Assembly: GCA_025353585.1 (NCBI GenBank)
Contig: JANXOM010000072.1
Span: 1-64,000 of the forward strand
Length of the DNA stretch: 64,000 nt
Direction: 5' to 3'
Source: Deltaproteobacteria bacterium
Lineage (GTDB): Bacteria > Myxococcota_A > Polyangia > Haliangiales > Haliangiaceae
A program made the translations under genes and the position numbers. This document shows positions 1 to 9,362 of the stretch, in pieces (the stretch's first letter is position 1; each line of letters opens with the position of its first letter). Below the pieces are notes generated by a model. The model made no database searches. It was not told the origin of the DNA and was given only the letters and a program-made list of their open reading frames with translations.

Positions 1-129
1 CGCGCTCGTGGCCCGCGCGACGGCGCGCTCGATCGCGGCCGCGAGGCGCCCGGCGTCCACCTCGGGGAGCTCGTGCTGGACGCTCCGGACGAGCACCTCC
101 AGTGACCCGAACGGCGTCTGTCCCCGCAC
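1..129 (-). CDS. N-terminal fragment of an unknown protein running off the left edge (VRGQTPFGSLEVLVRSVQHELPEVDAGRLAAAIERAVARATSA...)
   Basis: Open minus-strand frame from a GTG at 129 to the window edge; codon pattern looks coding; product unknown. Confidence 0.35.
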   Translation of the reverse strand, partial: MRGQTPFGSLEVLVRSVQHELPEVDAGRLAAAIERAVARATSA

Positions 130-145
130 CCCTCTACGGTACGCG

Positions 146-2434
146 TTATTTCGATCCGCTGGCCGTCCAGGCCGCAAAGTAGCCGCACTCCTTGAGCACC
201 TCTTTATAGTAGCGAGTGCTCGCGTAGCTCTTGAGGACCGCGTACCAGGTGTGCGGGACGACGTCCGGGTCGGGCCCGTTGACGGCCTGGTCGGTGGGGG
301 CCGGCGCGCTCGTCAGGTTGCGATCGCGCTCGCACTTCGCGGCGAGGAACGCGGCCTTCGCCTTCAGCTCGCGGTCCTTGGTCAGGTCGTAGGCGCGCTT
401 GTACCAGCGCTCGGCGGGGCGCGTGTCGAACGTCTGCTCGTGCGACTCGTCCGTCAGCGCGCGCGCGTTGCCGTACCAGGTCGCGTTGTAGAGCCCGTTG
501 CCGAGCTCGAGCGACGCCGCGGCGGCCGCCTCACCCGTGCCGTTCGCCGTCTTCGCGAGCGTCGCCATGCGATTCGCGATGCTCGCGGGCGTCCACGCCG
601 CGTTGACGTACGTTTCGTGATCGCAGTCGTGGCAGTCGTTGATGTGAATGACGAACGGGTCGGTGTGCAGCGGGGCCGCGCGGAGCTTGAGCGCGTCGAA
701 GCCCTTGAGCGCGGCGGCGAAGTCGCCGTCGAGGAGGTTCCGCAGCGCGAGGTCTCGCTGCAGTTGCTCCTTGGTGATCGTGGTGTGCACGACGAACTTG
801 TCGAAGTCGGTCGCCGTCACGCCGAGGCGCGCGATCATCTCCTTGATGAACGCCGCCTCGGTCCACTTCGACCTGTCGTACGGGTTGGCGGTGGGGCGGC
901 TCGAGTACTCGTCGAGCGGGACGAGCGTGTTCGGATCGAGCATCTCCGCGTCGACGAGCTTGCCGGCGGCGAGGTACGCCTTCGCGAGCCGGCCGCGGAC
1001 CTCTTCGTGCACGGCCTCCTGGCGGTCGTAGCTCTTCGTCGCCTCGACCGCGAGCATCAGCTTCGCGAGCTCGTCCTCGTGGGCCGGGTTGATCTTCCAG
1101 TCGAAGACGAGCGCGAGCGCCAGGCTCGCCTTGCCCTGCGCCACCACGCGCGGGTCGCCCGGACGGGCGGCGAGGGCCTTCTGGATGTGGGCGCGGGCCG
1201 CGGCCACGTCCCCCCGGCGGGCCGCGATGTGCCCGATGACGAGCTCCATGACCCACGGCTGGTCGGTCCCCGGGGCCGCGGCGAGCGTCGTGGCGAGCTG
1301 CTCGAGCGTCTTGTAGGCGGCCTTCGCGGCCGCGAGCTGCGCGGGCTCGACTTTCTGGCCGTACAAGCCGACGCTCGAGCTCGCGCTCTCGATCCGCGCG
1401 AGCTCGCGGACGACGAGCAGCGACGCGAGGTTCGACTTCGGATCGAGCTTGATGATCTCGCGGACGGCCGCGAGCGGGTCGGCCTTGATGCCGACGAGCC
1501 GCCATAGCGCCGTCTTGTCGCGGGTGGTCGTCGCGAGCGCGAGCGCCTTCTTCCAGTCGCCGTCCTCCATCGGCTGGAAGTCGCGCATCGCGTAACCGGC
1601 GAGCGCCGGATCATCGGCGGCGATCCGCGCGAGCTCGACGTTCGCCCGGGCCCGCTTGTCGTCGTGCCGCAGCGCGCCCGCGTAGTAATACCGCGCGCGA
1701 AACGCGAGGTCCTGCGAGGGCGCGAGGAGCGTCGGCGCGCTCGTGTCGAACTGCTTCTCGACGGCGGCATACTCGCGGCGATAGAACGTGACGCGCAGGA
1801 TCTGGAACGCGTAGCGCTGGCGCAGGAACGCGTCGGCGGCGGGGACGGCGGCGAGGCCCGCCTTCGCGGCCGCGAGCAGCTCGGGCGCGGGGAGCGGCGC
1901 GACCTTCGGTTGCCCGGACTCGGCGTAGCCGCCATCGAAGCTGTCGACCTCCTCGACGCGGCGCGCGAGCTGCACGAACGCGACGGCCGCGCGGAGCTTG
2001 TCCACCGGCGCGCTCTTGCTCCAGATCGAAGTCTTCTCCATGCCCGCGGGGACGGTCTTGGCCTTACCCGCGAGCCGCGCCGCGACCGCGTCCAGATCGG
2101 CGGACTTCAGCTCGTAGAGGACGTGGGCCCAGTCGGCGTCGGTGACGGCGGGGCCGAGGTAGCCGCGCCAGTCGGCGGCGATCGCCTTGGTGAGGCACGC
2201 GTCGCAGCGGTCGCCGTAGCCCGCGACGTTGCCGTCGAAGAACAAGCCGGGCCAGGTCGCATCGCCGATCACGGCCGGGTCGAACGTCGTCTCGAGGGCG
2301 ATGGTGGGATCGCCGCCGGTGCACGCGCGCACGTCGCCATCGCGCAAGGCGGCGGACCCGGCCACGAGGACGCCCGCGGCGACAGCGAGCCTAGCGAACG
2401 GTGTCGTAGAGATGAGCGAGCGAGGCGAGGCCAT
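146..2434 (-). CDS. Hypothetical secreted/TPR-like protein, Cys-rich N-terminal region (ACTGGD..., CDACL)
   Basis: 762-aa ORF, signal-like N-terminus (RLAVAAGVLVAGSAAL), helical repeat-rich composition. Confidence 0.8.
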   Translation of the reverse strand: MASPRSLISTTPFARLAVAAGVLVAGSAALRDGDVRACTGGDPTIALETTFDPAVIGDATWPGLFFDGNVAGYGDRCDACLTKAIAADWRGYLGPAVTDADWAHVLYELKSADLDAVAARLAGKAKTVPAGMEKTSIWSKSAPVDKLRAAVAFVQLARRVEEVDSFDGGYAESGQPKVAPLPAPELLAAAKAGLAAVPAADAFLRQRYAFQILRVTFYRREYAAVEKQFDTSAPTLLAPSQDLAFRARYYYAGALRHDDKRARANVELARIAADDPALAGYAMRDFQPMEDGDWKKALALATTTRDKTALWRLVGIKADPLAAVREIIKLDPKSNLASLLVVRELARIESASSSVGLYGQKVEPAQLAAAKAAYKTLEQLATTLAAAPGTDQPWVMELVIGHIAARRGDVAAARAHIQKALAARPGDPRVVAQGKASLALALVFDWKINPAHEDELAKLMLAVEATKSYDRQEAVHEEVRGRLAKAYLAAGKLVDAEMLDPNTLVPLDEYSSRPTANPYDRSKWTEAAFIKEMIARLGVTATDFDKFVVHTTITKEQLQRDLALRNLLDGDFAAALKGFDALKLRAAPLHTDPFVIHINDCHDCDHETYVNAAWTPASIANRMATLAKTANGTGEAAAAASLELGNGLYNATWYGNARALTDESHEQTFDTRPAERWYKRAYDLTKDRELKAKAAFLAAKCERDRNLTSAPAPTDQAVNGPDPDVVPHTWYAVLKSYASTRYYKEVLKECGYFAAWTASGSK

Positions 2435-3533
2435 GATGCGCGAGGTTCCTTTCCGACAGATCGAACAGCGTGACGGTGCGAGCGGAGGTGGCGACGGGGA
2501 GCGTGGGCGCGACGAGCTCGGCCGCGGCTTGCGCCTCGGCTTCCCCTGTCACCTCGATCTTGAGCGCGTCGCCGGCACGGAGCAATGTTCCGTGCAGGAA
2601 CGTGGTCTCGGTGACGACGTAGCGATCGGGGGTGGCGTGGTCGAGGAAGGGCAGGCCGGGGAGCTCGTCGGGGTCGGTGCTCTGCAGGAGGCCGACGACG
2701 ATGCCGTCGCGCAGCTGCACGGTCCACGACCAGATCGGGAGCGCCACGTCGAGGGGAAGCGGATACGTCGGGATGCGGGCGAGGTAGCGGGAGGCGCTGG
2801 CCGCGTCGAAGATGGCGCGCGCGTCGGGATCGGCGCTGAAGTTGCCCATGTTGTAGAACATGAGCGTGCCGCGGTCGACGGGCGGGACGCCGGTGCGCTC
2901 GCGGTACTTCACCTGGTGCAGGCGGATCGTGGCCGTGAGGATGGTGCCGGCGGGCGCGGCGGCGCGCAGGCCGGCGACGAACGCGAAGTAGCCGGCCCGC
3001 GTCTGGTCGGTCCAGTCGCAATCGAGTTGCACCTCGTGCGGCGAGGCGCCGAGGGTCGCCGTCCGGTGCGCGATGCTCTCCCAGGTCGTGCGGGCCGCGG
3101 CGGCCGCGCCGGCCTCGCCGAGGTGGTCGCGGGTGAAGATGCCCTGGCGCACGAAGACGACCGGCACGACCTCGATGCCGGCGGGCACGCGGTCGCTCGC
3201 CACGAGCGGACCGGCCTCGGCGGTCCCGTGGGCCGCGTCGTCCCAGACCACGTCGAACATGCGGACATAGAGCCGCTCCACGTGCAGCTCCGCGAGCGCC
3301 GTCCGCTCTGCCGGCGACAGGGCAAACGTCGTCCGCCAGAAGTAAAAGGCGCGGTGCGAGGCCGGCCGGGCAGCGGGCGCGGGCGAGGCGCACGCGAAGA
3401 GAAGACGAACGGCCAAGCCGCCGAGGACGCCGAGCCAGAGCCACGGTCGGAGCTTGCTCGACCCTGACCTTGGCTCTGGCGTGGCGTCCTCGGCGGCTTG
3501 GCGGTCAATCCCCGCACGCGCGAACGTCCTCAC
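2391..3533 (-). CDS. Hypothetical secreted protein (possible glycosidase-like/unknown fold; ...FYFWRTTFALSPAERTALAELHVERLYVRMFDVVWDD...)
   Basis: Long ORF; candidate GTG start at 3533 overlaps the TGA stop of the upstream epimerase (GTGA); hydrophobic segment PWLWLGVLGGLAVRLLFACAS near the N-terminus. Confidence 0.7.
   Translation of the reverse strand: MRTFARAGIDRQAAEDATPEPRSGSSKLRPWLWLGVLGGLAVRLLFACASPAPAARPASHRAFYFWRTTFALSPAERTALAELHVERLYVRMFDVVWDDAAHGTAEAGPLVASDRVPAGIEVVPVVFVRQGIFTRDHLGEAGAAAAARTTWESIAHRTATLGASPHEVQLDCDWTDQTRAGYFAFVAGLRAAAPAGTILTATIRLHQVKYRERTGVPPVDRGTLMFYNMGNFSADPDARAIFDAASASRYLARIPTYPLPLDVALPIWSWTVQLRDGIVVGLLQSTDPDELPGLPFLDHATPDRYVVTETTFLHGTLLRAGDALKIEVTGEAEAQAAAELVAPTLPVATSARTVTLFDLSERNLAHHGLASLAHLYDTVR
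3412..3502. repeat. Palindromic repeat: 35-bp inverted arms (3412-3446 / 3468-3502, 32/35 matching, outer 20 bp perfect) with a 21-nt loop
   Basis: gccaagccgccgaggacgcc...ggcgtcctcggcggcttggc read directly from the sequence. Confidence 0.9.
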
Positions 3534-4535
3534 AGCATGCCGTGGGCGCGGAACCAGGTGAGCGCGTCGCGCAGAGCAGGGGCCAGCGGGCCGGGCCGGT
3601 AGCCGAGCTCGCGGGTGGCCTTGGCGTGCGTGAAGCGGAAGCGGTCGGTGAACGCGTAGCGGATCTGCGTCGAGTTGACGATCGGATCGCCGCCGAACCG
3701 CTCGACCACGTCGCCCCAGGCGCCGACCACGCGCGCCACCGGGTGCGGCACCCGGAGCCGCGGCGGGCGCGTCCCGGCCGCGTCCGCGATCGCCCGGAAC
3801 GCATCGCCGTACGTCATGTCGTGCCCGCCGAGGATGTAGCGCTCGCCCCGCGTGCCGCGCTGCCACGCCGCGATCATCCCGCGCGCCACGTCGCGCACGT
3901 CGACGAAGTTGTTGTGCCCCGGCGTCCACCCCGGGACGCGGCGGCGCACGACGTCGAGGATCAGCTTCCCCGAGCTCGGGCGCGCGTCGCGCGGGCCAAA
4001 CATGTACGTCGGGTTCACGATCACGGCGTCCAGGCGACTACGCGCGCCGCGCACCGTTTCTTCCGCCCGGTGCTTCGTGATCGCGTATGCGTCCGTGAAG
4101 CCCTCGCGGTCGAAATTCCACACCGCCGTCTCGTCACACGGGCGGCCGTCCGTCGACAGGCCGATCGCCACCACCGAGCTCGTATGGACGAGCCGCGCGA
4201 CGCCCGCCGCCACGCACGCGTCGATGACCCGGGCCGTGCCCGTCACGTTCGCCTCCGTCATCTCCGGCGTGACGGCGCGCTTGATCGTGACCATCGCCGC
4301 GCAGTGGAAGACCGCCGCGCAGCCCGCGAAGGCCGCCGCGAGCGCGTCCACCGACCCCAAATCCGCGTCCCGCCACGTGATCGGGACGTCCGCCAGGTGC
4401 GCCACGCGCGTCCCGCCGCGCCACGCGCGTCCCGCCGCGCCGCGTCGCCACGACCTCGTGCCCCGCCGCGACGAGCTCGGCCGCCAGGTTCCCGCCGAGG
4501 AGGCCGCTGGCTCCGGTGATGGCGACACGCGTCAT
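3530..4535 (-). pseudogene. NAD-dependent epimerase/dehydratase (extended SDR), frameshifted by a 19-bp tandem duplication
   Basis: N-terminus MTRVAITGASGLLGGNLAAELVAAGHEVVATRRGGTRVA is in one frame and the rest (HLADVPITWRDADLGSVDALAAAF...) in another; removing one 19-bp copy joins them (987 nt = 329 codons including stop). Confidence 0.85.
4401..4438. repeat. Perfect 2 x 19-bp tandem duplication (gccacgcgcgtcccgccgc)
   Basis: Copies at 4401-4419 and 4420-4438 are identical. Confidence 0.97.
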
Positions 4536-4641
4536 CGAGCCACGGTACACGAACAGTCTGGTGCGCCAGCGGCCCTCGCACCACTCCGTTGCCCGGTTCG
4601 GGGTTTCCCCGAGGCCGCGCGGTGAGCATCCTGGCCGCACC

Positions 4642-5340
4642 ATGATCACCGTTCGCAAGGCCACCGACCGCGGCCACGCCGACCACGGCTGGCTCGACTC
4701 TCACCACACGTTCTCGTTCGCGGACTACTACGACCCCGAGCACATGGGCTTTCGCGCGCTGCGGGTCATCAACGACGACCGCGTCGAGGGTGGCAAGGGC
4801 TTCGGCTCGCACTCGCACCGCGACATGGAGATCATCTCGTACGTCCTCGAGGGCGCGCTCGCGCACGAGGACTCGATCGGCACGGGCGCCATCATCAAGC
4901 CCGGCGACGTGCAGCGCATGAGCGCCGGCCGCGGCGTCACGCACAGCGAGTTCAACGCGTCGAAGGCCGACGGCGTGCACTTTCTCCAGATCTGGATCCA
5001 GCCGGACAAGCAGGGGATCGCGCCGGGCTACGAGCAGAAGTCGTTCTCCGACGCCGACAAGCGCGGGAAGCTCTGTCTCGTCGCGTCGCCGGGCGGCGCC
5101 GGCGGCAGCGTGGCGATCCACGCCGACGCGAAGGTCTACGCGGGCATCTTCGGCGCGGCGGACAAGGCGACCCTCGCCATCGATCCCGAGCGCTCGGCGT
5201 GGGTCCATGTCGCGCAGGGCACGGCACGCGTGAATGGCAAGGACCTCGCCGCGGGCGACGGGCTCGCGCTGACCGGCGAGGCGGCGGTCGTGATCGAGGG
5301 CGGCGACGAGGGCGAAGTCCTCGTGTTCGATCTCGCGTAG
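4642..5340 (+). CDS. Pirin family protein (bicupin)
   Basis: MITVRKATDRGHADHGWLDSHHTFSFADYYDPEHMGFRALRVINDDRV... HSHRDMEIISYVLEGALAHEDS is typical of pirin/YhhW. Confidence 0.95.
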   Translation: MITVRKATDRGHADHGWLDSHHTFSFADYYDPEHMGFRALRVINDDRVEGGKGFGSHSHRDMEIISYVLEGALAHEDSIGTGAIIKPGDVQRMSAGRGVTHSEFNASKADGVHFLQIWIQPDKQGIAPGYEQKSFSDADKRGKLCLVASPGGAGGSVAIHADAKVYAGIFGAADKATLAIDPERSAWVHVAQGTARVNGKDLAAGDGLALTGEAAVVIEGGDEGEVLVFDLA

Positions 5341-5414
5341 CGGCGGGTGGGCCGCAACGCACCGTCCTCCGTTCGCATCTCGCGCGCGGCCCGGCGCGGC
5401 ACCATCATGCGTGC

Positions 5415-6218
5415 ATGACCTCGCGCATGCCCGTGGCGTTCATCCCGCACGGCGGCGGCCCCTGGCCGTTCGTCGACATCGGCTTCCCGAACGCCGAGGA
5501 GTCGCCCGACCTCGCCGCGTACCTGAAGTCCGTCAAGGCGCTGCCCAAGACGCGGCCGACGGCGATCCTCGTGATCTCCGCGCACTGGGAAGAGGCCGTC
5601 CCGACGGTGATGACGTCCGCCGCGCCGCCGCTGTTCTTCGACTACTACGGCTTTCCCAAGGCGTCCTACGAGCTGACGTGGCCGGCGCCCGGCGATCCGG
5701 CGCTCGCGGCGCGCGTCCGCGAGCTCCTCGGGGCCGCCGGCTTCGAGACGGGCGCCGACCCCGAGCGCGGCTTCGACCACGGCACGTTCGTGCCGCTCAA
5801 GGTCGCGTATCCCGACGCGGACGTGCCCGTCGTGCAGCTCTCGCTCGTCGCGGGCCTCGACCCGCTGCAGCACCTCGCGCTGGGCCGGGCGCTCGCGCCG
5901 CTCCGCGACGAGGGCGTCTTCATCGTCGGTAGCGGCATGTCGTTCCACAACCTGCGCGCGTTCCGGGACCCGCGCTCGCGGCCCGTCGCCGAGACGTTCG
6001 ACGCGTGGCTGCGCGACGCCGCCACCCGCGAGCCCGCCGAGCGCGATCGCGCCCTCGCGCGCTGGGCCGACGCCCCGGCCGCGCGCCTCGCCCACCCGCG
6101 CGAGGAGCACCTGCTACCGCTCCACGTGATCGCGGGCGCTGCCGGCGACGACCGCGGCGTCCTCGCCTGGGACGGGACGTTCGCGGGCCTGCGGCTGTCG
6201 GCGTACCACTACGGATGA
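5415..6218 (+). CDS. Extradiol ring-cleavage dioxygenase, DODA/LigB-type class III
   Basis: PVAFIPHGGGPWPFVDIG...ILVISAHWEE...YDYYGFPKASYELTWPAPGDP...HGTFVPLKVAYPDADVPVVQLSL. Confidence 0.93.
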   Translation: MTSRMPVAFIPHGGGPWPFVDIGFPNAEESPDLAAYLKSVKALPKTRPTAILVISAHWEEAVPTVMTSAAPPLFFDYYGFPKASYELTWPAPGDPALAARVRELLGAAGFETGADPERGFDHGTFVPLKVAYPDADVPVVQLSLVAGLDPLQHLALGRALAPLRDEGVFIVGSGMSFHNLRAFRDPRSRPVAETFDAWLRDAATREPAERDRALARWADAPAARLAHPREEHLLPLHVIAGAAGDDRGVLAWDGTFAGLRLSAYHYG

Positions 6219-6533
6219 TCGAGGGAGCCGGCGCGCTCGGTGGCGCAGGACCTCGTAGCCCAGCGCGGCGGCGAGGAGGGTCGGCCGCAGCAGGAGCCAC
6301 CCGTCGAAGCGGAAGCCCCACTCCGGCGAGGTCCGCCCCCATACGTCGGCGATGATCGAGGCGCACACCAGCACCGCGTAGAGGCGGAGCGCCGGGATCG
6401 GTGTCGGGCGGACCTGTCGCCAGATCCCGTACGCGGTCGCGACGATCGCCAGCCCGACGAGGCCCGGCACGTGGCACACCTCGGCGCGGTACGGCGCCAG
6501 CATCGGGATCCATCCGTTACCGCACATGCACAT
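6114..6533 (-). CDS. Small hypothetical membrane protein
   Basis: Hydrophobic segments (VGLAIVATAYGIW; LYAVLVCASIIADVWG; LLLRPTLLAAALGY); 3' end overlaps the dioxygenase 3' end antisense. Confidence 0.5.
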   Translation of the reverse strand: MCMCGNGWIPMLAPYRAEVCHVPGLVGLAIVATAYGIWRQVRPTPIPALRLYAVLVCASIIADVWGRTSPEWGFRFDGWLLLRPTLLAAALGYEVLRHRARRLPRSSVVVRRQPQARERPVPGEDAAVVAGSARDHVER

Positions 6534-6749
6534 CGCCGCCGGTACTGCAGCGCGTGTGCCCGCGGTCAAGAGCGCGTTCCCACAGCGGCGCGAACTGTAG
6601 CCCGTGCCAGCGTGGCAGCCGCACACCTCGATCCCTTGCCACCGTACGCGATGCGCAGCCACGATCGGCGCGGGTTCTACCCCTCGTTCCCGATGGGCCG
6701 CATGACGCGCCTGGCGCCTGGCGCCCTGGCGGCCAATCGCTGCTCGAGC

Positions 6750-7925
6750 TTACGTGCCGAGCACGAACGCACCGCCGAGCCCGGCGCCCATCTCCTCGGG
6801 CGTGAGCTTGCCGTCGCCGTTCGTGTCGAGGGCCGCGAAGACGGCGGCCGAGCCGGCCCACTCTTCGCGCGTGATGAAGCCGTCGCCGTCGAGGTCGAAG
6901 CACTTGAAGAACTCGTGCGCGTGGGCGCCGGCCTTCGCCTTGCCCTTGTTCGCGTGATAGCGCTCGGTGAGCAGCTTCTCGAGCGCGACGATCGCCTTGC
7001 TGAAGCCGGAGATGCCCTCCTCGAGCTTCTCCTTCGCCATCTTGTCCGCCTCGTGCGCGGCGCGGAACGCGGCCTCGTCGAAGTGCAGCTTCGGGATGTC
7101 CATCGCGGCGGCCTTGCTCGGGTCGAGCTTGCGCTCGAGCTTGTCCGTCTTGGTCTGGAGATCGGCGAGCAGGTTCGGTGCGATCGTGAGCAGGTCGCAG
7201 CCGGCGAGCTCGATGATCTCGCCGAGGTTACGGAAGCTCGCGCCCATGATCTCGGTCTTGTGGCCGTGCTTCTTGTAGTAGTTGTAGATCTTCGTCACCG
7301 AGACCACGCCCGGATCCTCGGCCTGCGGGTAGCTCTCCTTGCCCTCGGCCTTCTTGTACCAGTCGAGGATCCGCCCCACGAACGGGCTGATGAGGCGGAC
7401 GCCGGCCTCGGCGCACGCGACGGCCTGATGCATCCCGAACAGCAGCGTCAGGTTGCAGTGGATGCCCTCCTTCTCGAGGATCTCCGCGGCGCGGATGCCC
7501 TCCCACGTCGACGCGAGCTTGATGAGGATGCGGTCCTTCGCGTTCGCGATGCCGCCCGCCTCGTACTGCTTGATGAGGAAGCGGCCTTTCTCGACACTGG
7601 CCGCCGTGTCGAACGACAGGCGTGCATCGACCTCGGTCGACACGCGGCCCGGCACGATGGCGAGGATACGCAGCCCGAACTCGACGGCGAGGCGATCGAG
7701 CGCGAACGCGATGGTCTTGGCGTCATCACCGCCCGCTTCCTTGGCGGCCCACGCGAGCGCGCCGTCGACGACATCGGCGTACTCGGGCATCTGCGCCGCG
7801 GCGGTGATGAGCGACGGATTCGTCGTCGCATCACGGGGTGTGAACTTCTTGATCGAATTGAGATCGCCGGTGTCACACACCGCCACCGTCATGGAGCTCA
7901 GCTGCTCGAGCAGAGATTGGGCCAT
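6750..7925 (-). CDS. tal: Transaldolase with C-terminal EF-hand pair
   Basis: [40 protein letters not shown]...; C-terminal [13 protein letters not shown] and [15 protein letters not shown] loops. Confidence 0.95.
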   Translation of the reverse strand: MAQSLLEQLSSMTVAVCDTGDLNSIKKFTPRDATTNPSLITAAAQMPEYADVVDGALAWAAKEAGGDDAKTIAFALDRLAVEFGLRILAIVPGRVSTEVDARLSFDTAASVEKGRFLIKQYEAGGIANAKDRILIKLASTWEGIRAAEILEKEGIHCNLTLLFGMHQAVACAEAGVRLISPFVGRILDWYKKAEGKESYPQAEDPGVVSVTKIYNYYKKHGHKTEIMGASFRNLGEIIELAGCDLLTIAPNLLADLQTKTDKLERKLDPSKAAAMDIPKLHFDEAAFRAAHEADKMAKEKLEEGISGFSKAIVALEKLLTERYHANKGKAKAGAHAHEFFKCFDLDGDGFITREEWAGSAAVFAALDTNGDGKLTPEEMGAGLGGAFVLGT

Positions 7926-7942
7926 ATGGCTCGCACGATAGC

Positions 7943-9352
7943 TCAAAGCGTAGAGACGATGCGGCGATAGACCTGCAGTGTCGCGACCGGATGGCGGAGC
8001 GGGTGACTGACCCGGTAGAGCTCGCCGAACAAGTCGAAGCGAAAGCGTTTTGGCAGCGCGTTCCACAGGCGCGCGCGACCGTAGGTCAGCGCGATCGGCC
8101 CGAGCTCGCCGCGCAGCACCGCGCGCAGGTCCGACGCGTAGCACTCCATGCCGGCGAGCGTGGACGCGGCGTCGGCGCGCTCCTCGAACGCACACGCGGT
8201 CGGCGCGTAGACGAACGTGCGGCGGGCGTCCCCATCGCGCAGCACGAGCGCGAACGTCGGCTCGCGGCCGGCGGGGACGTCGCTCGCGAGCAGCGAGTGA
8301 AGTCCCCGAAACACGAGGCTACCGACCAGCGCACACGCCAGCTCTGCGAGCAGCGTCCGGAGCTCGGCGAGCTCGTCCCCGGTCACGGCGGCGCGGCCCG
8401 TCGCCGGCAGGAAGTCCGGCGGGGCGGCCGGCGCGGCGACCTTCACGCGCGAGGGCCAGGTCTCGGGAGGCGCGGTGCCGAGCCAGGGCGCGCGCGCCTC
8501 CACGCGGTCGAGCTTTCCGTGCTTCATCCACCACGTCTGCCCGGGGCGCGCGGCGTAGAACTTCTCCTTCTTGTAGACGGCCGCCATCTGCGCGCACACG
8601 GCGTCGGGGTCGACGCAGAACACGCGCTCGTTGAGCCACGCCTTGTCGCCGGCGAACGCGAACCCGCCCGCGCACATCATCATCGCGGCGGGCGTGCCCC
8701 ACGCCGTCGCGATCAGCTTGTGCCCGACGCCCATCCGCATGAAGCAGTGCTGCGTGCCCTCGTCGCGCTCGCTCAGGTAATCGGTCATGTGCGACCAGTC
8801 GAGCGCGTTGTTCGTCCACGTCACGAGGCCCGGGCGCGCGAGCCGCGAGCTCGCCCACGCGACGTGCGCCTCGGTGAGCGTGATGTCCACCATCGTGAAG
8901 AAGCTGCCGGCGCCGCCGGTGTGGCGCACGATGAACGGCAGCGTGTCCCATTCGTCGCCGCAGTTGACGCCGACGTGGTCGCCGACGCCGGGCACCAGCT
9001 CGAGATCGCCGACGACGACCGGCGTACCCGGCACGAGCGGATGCACGGTGAAGCCCATCTCCGCGAGGATGGTGCGGGCCGCCGCGGACGATCGCCCCGA
9101 CAGGTAGATCGGGACGGCGCGGTCGAGCTTCGCGAGCGACGGCAGATCGAAGTGGTCGTCGTGCTCGTGCGTGAGCGCGATGGCATCGAGCCTCGGCAGC
9201 GCGCCGAGGTCGAGCTCGCGCGGGGGATAGACGCGATAGCCGAGCGCGTGGATGTCGCCGAAGTCCTCGCGCAGCAGCGGATCGACGAGGAGGCAGCCGC
9301 GCTCCCCCTGGAACAGCCAGCCCTGGTGACCGAGGAACGTCGTGCCGAACAT
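7943..9352 (-). CDS. MBL-fold (UlaG-like) metallo-hydrolase with a C-terminal extension
   Basis: [18 protein letters not shown] metal motif; 11 bp downstream of the LanB-like remnant in the same orientation. Confidence 0.85.
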   Translation of the reverse strand: MFGTTFLGHQGWLFQGERGCLLVDPLLREDFGDIHALGYRVYPPRELDLGALPRLDAIALTHEHDDHFDLPSLAKLDRAVPIYLSGRSSAAARTILAEMGFTVHPLVPGTPVVVGDLELVPGVGDHVGVNCGDEWDTLPFIVRHTGGAGSFFTMVDITLTEAHVAWASSRLARPGLVTWTNNALDWSHMTDYLSERDEGTQHCFMRMGVGHKLIATAWGTPAAMMMCAGGFAFAGDKAWLNERVFCVDPDAVCAQMAAVYKKEKFYAARPGQTWWMKHGKLDRVEARAPWLGTAPPETWPSRVKVAAPAAPPDFLPATGRAAVTGDELAELRTLLAELACALVGSLVFRGLHSLLASDVPAGREPTFALVLRDGDARRTFVYAPTACAFEERADAASTLAGMECYASDLRAVLRGELGPIALTYGRARLWNALPKRFRFDLFGELYRVSHPLRHPVATLQVYRRIVSTL

Positions 9353-9362
9353 CGGCGGCAGT

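Noticed and set aside
8-1507. 499-aa plus-strand ORF opposite the 146-2434 gene
   Set aside because: Arg/Val/Leu/Glu-rich shadow translation typical of antisense frames in high-GC DNA; the minus-strand ORF has a signal peptide and natural composition
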